NCBI GenBank assembly: GCA_026874595.1
Contig: CM049312.1
Location: 71,890,929-71,954,928, forward strand
DNA length: 64,000 nt
Direction: 5' to 3'
Origin: Sipunculus nudus
Lineage: Eukaryota; Annelida; Sipuncula; Golfingiida; Sipunculidae
The notes beneath the pieces were generated by a model. The model was given only the letters and a program-made list of their open reading frames with translations, was not told where the DNA came from and searched no databases. Below are positions 62,335-64,000 of the stretch, one piece after another (the first letter of the stretch is position 1; each line of letters begins with the position of its first letter). The position numbers and the translations under genes are program-made.

Positions 62335-64000
62335 GTAAGTATTTTCATCTTTCCTTCTGCAAAACATAGTTTCAATGTGAATAATATAGAGAATAATGGG
62401 TTTAAAGTTTATTACGCTCATTTTCTCCAATGATTTGGTCAAACAGGTACTTCTTAGGGTGTCTTGGCCTTACATCTCATTTCTTACATTTTCTTGAGAC
62501 CAATTACCATTTCATCCATCAAGATGAATAGAAGGGGGCCTAAATGGCGCTGTCAAAAGCATTTCCATCAGTAGAGCCCTGAGCTGTGTTAGCCACACAA
62601 ATGCTGATGGCTTGGACAAAGACGGTTGACTTCAGTAGTAAGCTGTGTTTCGTGGCTCGACTCGGCTTGCAAAATGACAGCTGGCTTAAACTGACCTAAA
62701 GCAGAAAGCTTATTAATTTGATGATGTTTCAACGTACCCGTTTTATTTCAAAAAGTTATCTATATTACGTGTGTAACCATTTTACATTTAACTGGTTTGT
62801 GATTAAATATGGAGTATTGTTTATCCTGGTCTTTTCATAAGCAACACTTTCTTACCGTTTTCTATCAGCGAAAAAAAAAACCCCAAAAATATCAAAACCT
62901 GATCAATTAGTCTTAATTGTAAAAGATATATATCTTTGTATTATTTTTTCTCAAGCCAAACTAAGTTGCCTAAAATAGGCTCACTTTGGCTTGATGATGT
63001 ATCTGAGGCGCCCCCTTATAAACTCGGCTCTGCTTGATCTTAACTCGACTGGCATTGGCGCAAAATGGCGGCGGCGCCGGGATTTAGCTATCAGTTTAAT
63101 TTTTATCGGACGGCTTGTCTGGAGGCTCTCGATGACAAGAATGTGATCAATAAACTCGCTGGTGCTGGTCAAACGGCATTTGTATCCAACAGTTACATGT
63201 ACCCATTACACATATCAAACTCTAACTAGACGTAACATTAAACAATGCATATGTAAAGGGGTGGGGAGCCACAACACAACCTCGATACTGCACGAGGGCC
63301 GTTTTATTCAAACGCATCTTAGTTAGGGTGGACGAACCCAGGTGAAACACCAGAAATACAGGTGAAACAAAAAGGTGGTTGGCACCTGTAAAAGACAAAA
63401 ATACAATGAACAGTATTAGTCACAGAGTCAGCTCCATGAAATGAAGTACATAACATTTACTGTTAATTAAACTGGTAGATATGACACAATAAAGACAATG
63501 GTTACAATAAGTCACATATAAAGCTCTATAGGTAAATATCTTAAACTTTTGATAAGGCCATCTGTATTTGCCTAAGTAAAGTGACAACAACCTTACAGAG
63601 CTCCTAAATTATATGTATATACTCATGGGAAAATTATAAAGAGTAAACATATATGAAAACATAGTTCGGTCCTCAATATTATGTTAAGTGCAATGTTTTG
63701 TTCAAATACACATAAGTTCATTACACTAAGTATGTCAGCAACACCATTAACACACCATGTCTTCAATCGTCATGGTTTAAGAATTATGAGCATAATGCAA
63801 ACCATCCCTCCATGGGAACCTCATAGGACATAACCGCCAGGCAAGTGAATGCTGCAGACTGACCATGTGCTGACCAGACACCTACAACCGTAACCCTATA
63901 CATGTATGAATGTAAGTGAAACATGCAGCTATTATCTCAGAGATATATCAAAATAAAGTGGGATCAGCACTTCTGTCTCCTGATAACAACATCATATAAC
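62335..64000. other. Intron 10 of the SRCR gene (incomplete)
   Basis: It follows the strong donor of exon 10. No further phase-1 exon with SRCR cysteines is visible. A GC-rich patch near 63060 (ATGGCGGCGGCGCCGGG) is isolated and has no supporting frame. Confidence 0.5.

Overview
This is eukaryotic DNA from a lophotrochozoan animal, most probably a bivalve mollusc. It is AT-rich, has small phase-1 exons separated by kilobase introns, and is dense in (AT)n tracts, short inverted-repeat elements and the GTCCGTC / AAGGTCAAGGTCAC type tandem repeats familiar from bivalve genomes. No prokaryotic operon, CRISPR array or organellar gene is visible. The phylum call is an inference from repeat style and gene family.

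The main gene lies on the + strand from about 31.7 kb to beyond the right edge of the window. I reconstruct ten coding exons (31712-31799, 34241-34600, 37155-37457, 39841-40179, 44187-44534, 45030-45338, 54169-54498, 56769-57101, 59762-60067, 61960-62334). Exon 1 encodes a signal peptide, and each of the next nine encodes one scavenger-receptor cysteine-rich (SRCR) or SRCR-like domain. All nine introns are phase 1, so every domain exon is symmetric. The 1,030 codons seen are one open frame, and the gene is open at the 3' end. Domains 2-7 (exons 3-8) form three repeats of an A-type/B-type pair. Domains 8 and 9 are ordinary SRCR domains. The product would be a secreted or membrane-anchored, heavily N-glycosylated multi-SRCR protein of the kind usually linked to pattern recognition or adhesion.

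Upstream on the same strand (6.7-9.1 kb) are three short pieces (6719-6850, 8465-8562, 9093-9116) that join in frame into the N-terminal half of another A-type-like SRCR domain. It then stops, which suggests a decayed or truncated relative of the main gene.

The rest is mobile and repetitive DNA. It includes a decayed non-LTR retrotransposon (about 11.04-14.04 kb, +) and an antisense fragment of another (532-950). A decayed Ty3/gypsy-class element on the minus strand inside intron 6 has the order integrase, reverse transcriptase, RNase H, with a related LTR lying between the last two. A second LTR of the same family sits in intron 8. There are five copies of one inverted-repeat MITE family, several other inverted-repeat elements, tRNA-derived SINEs, tandem repeats with units of about 278 bp and about 140 bp, and many microsatellites. 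From 9.1 to 31.7 kb, outside the mobile elements, I see no convincing protein gene.
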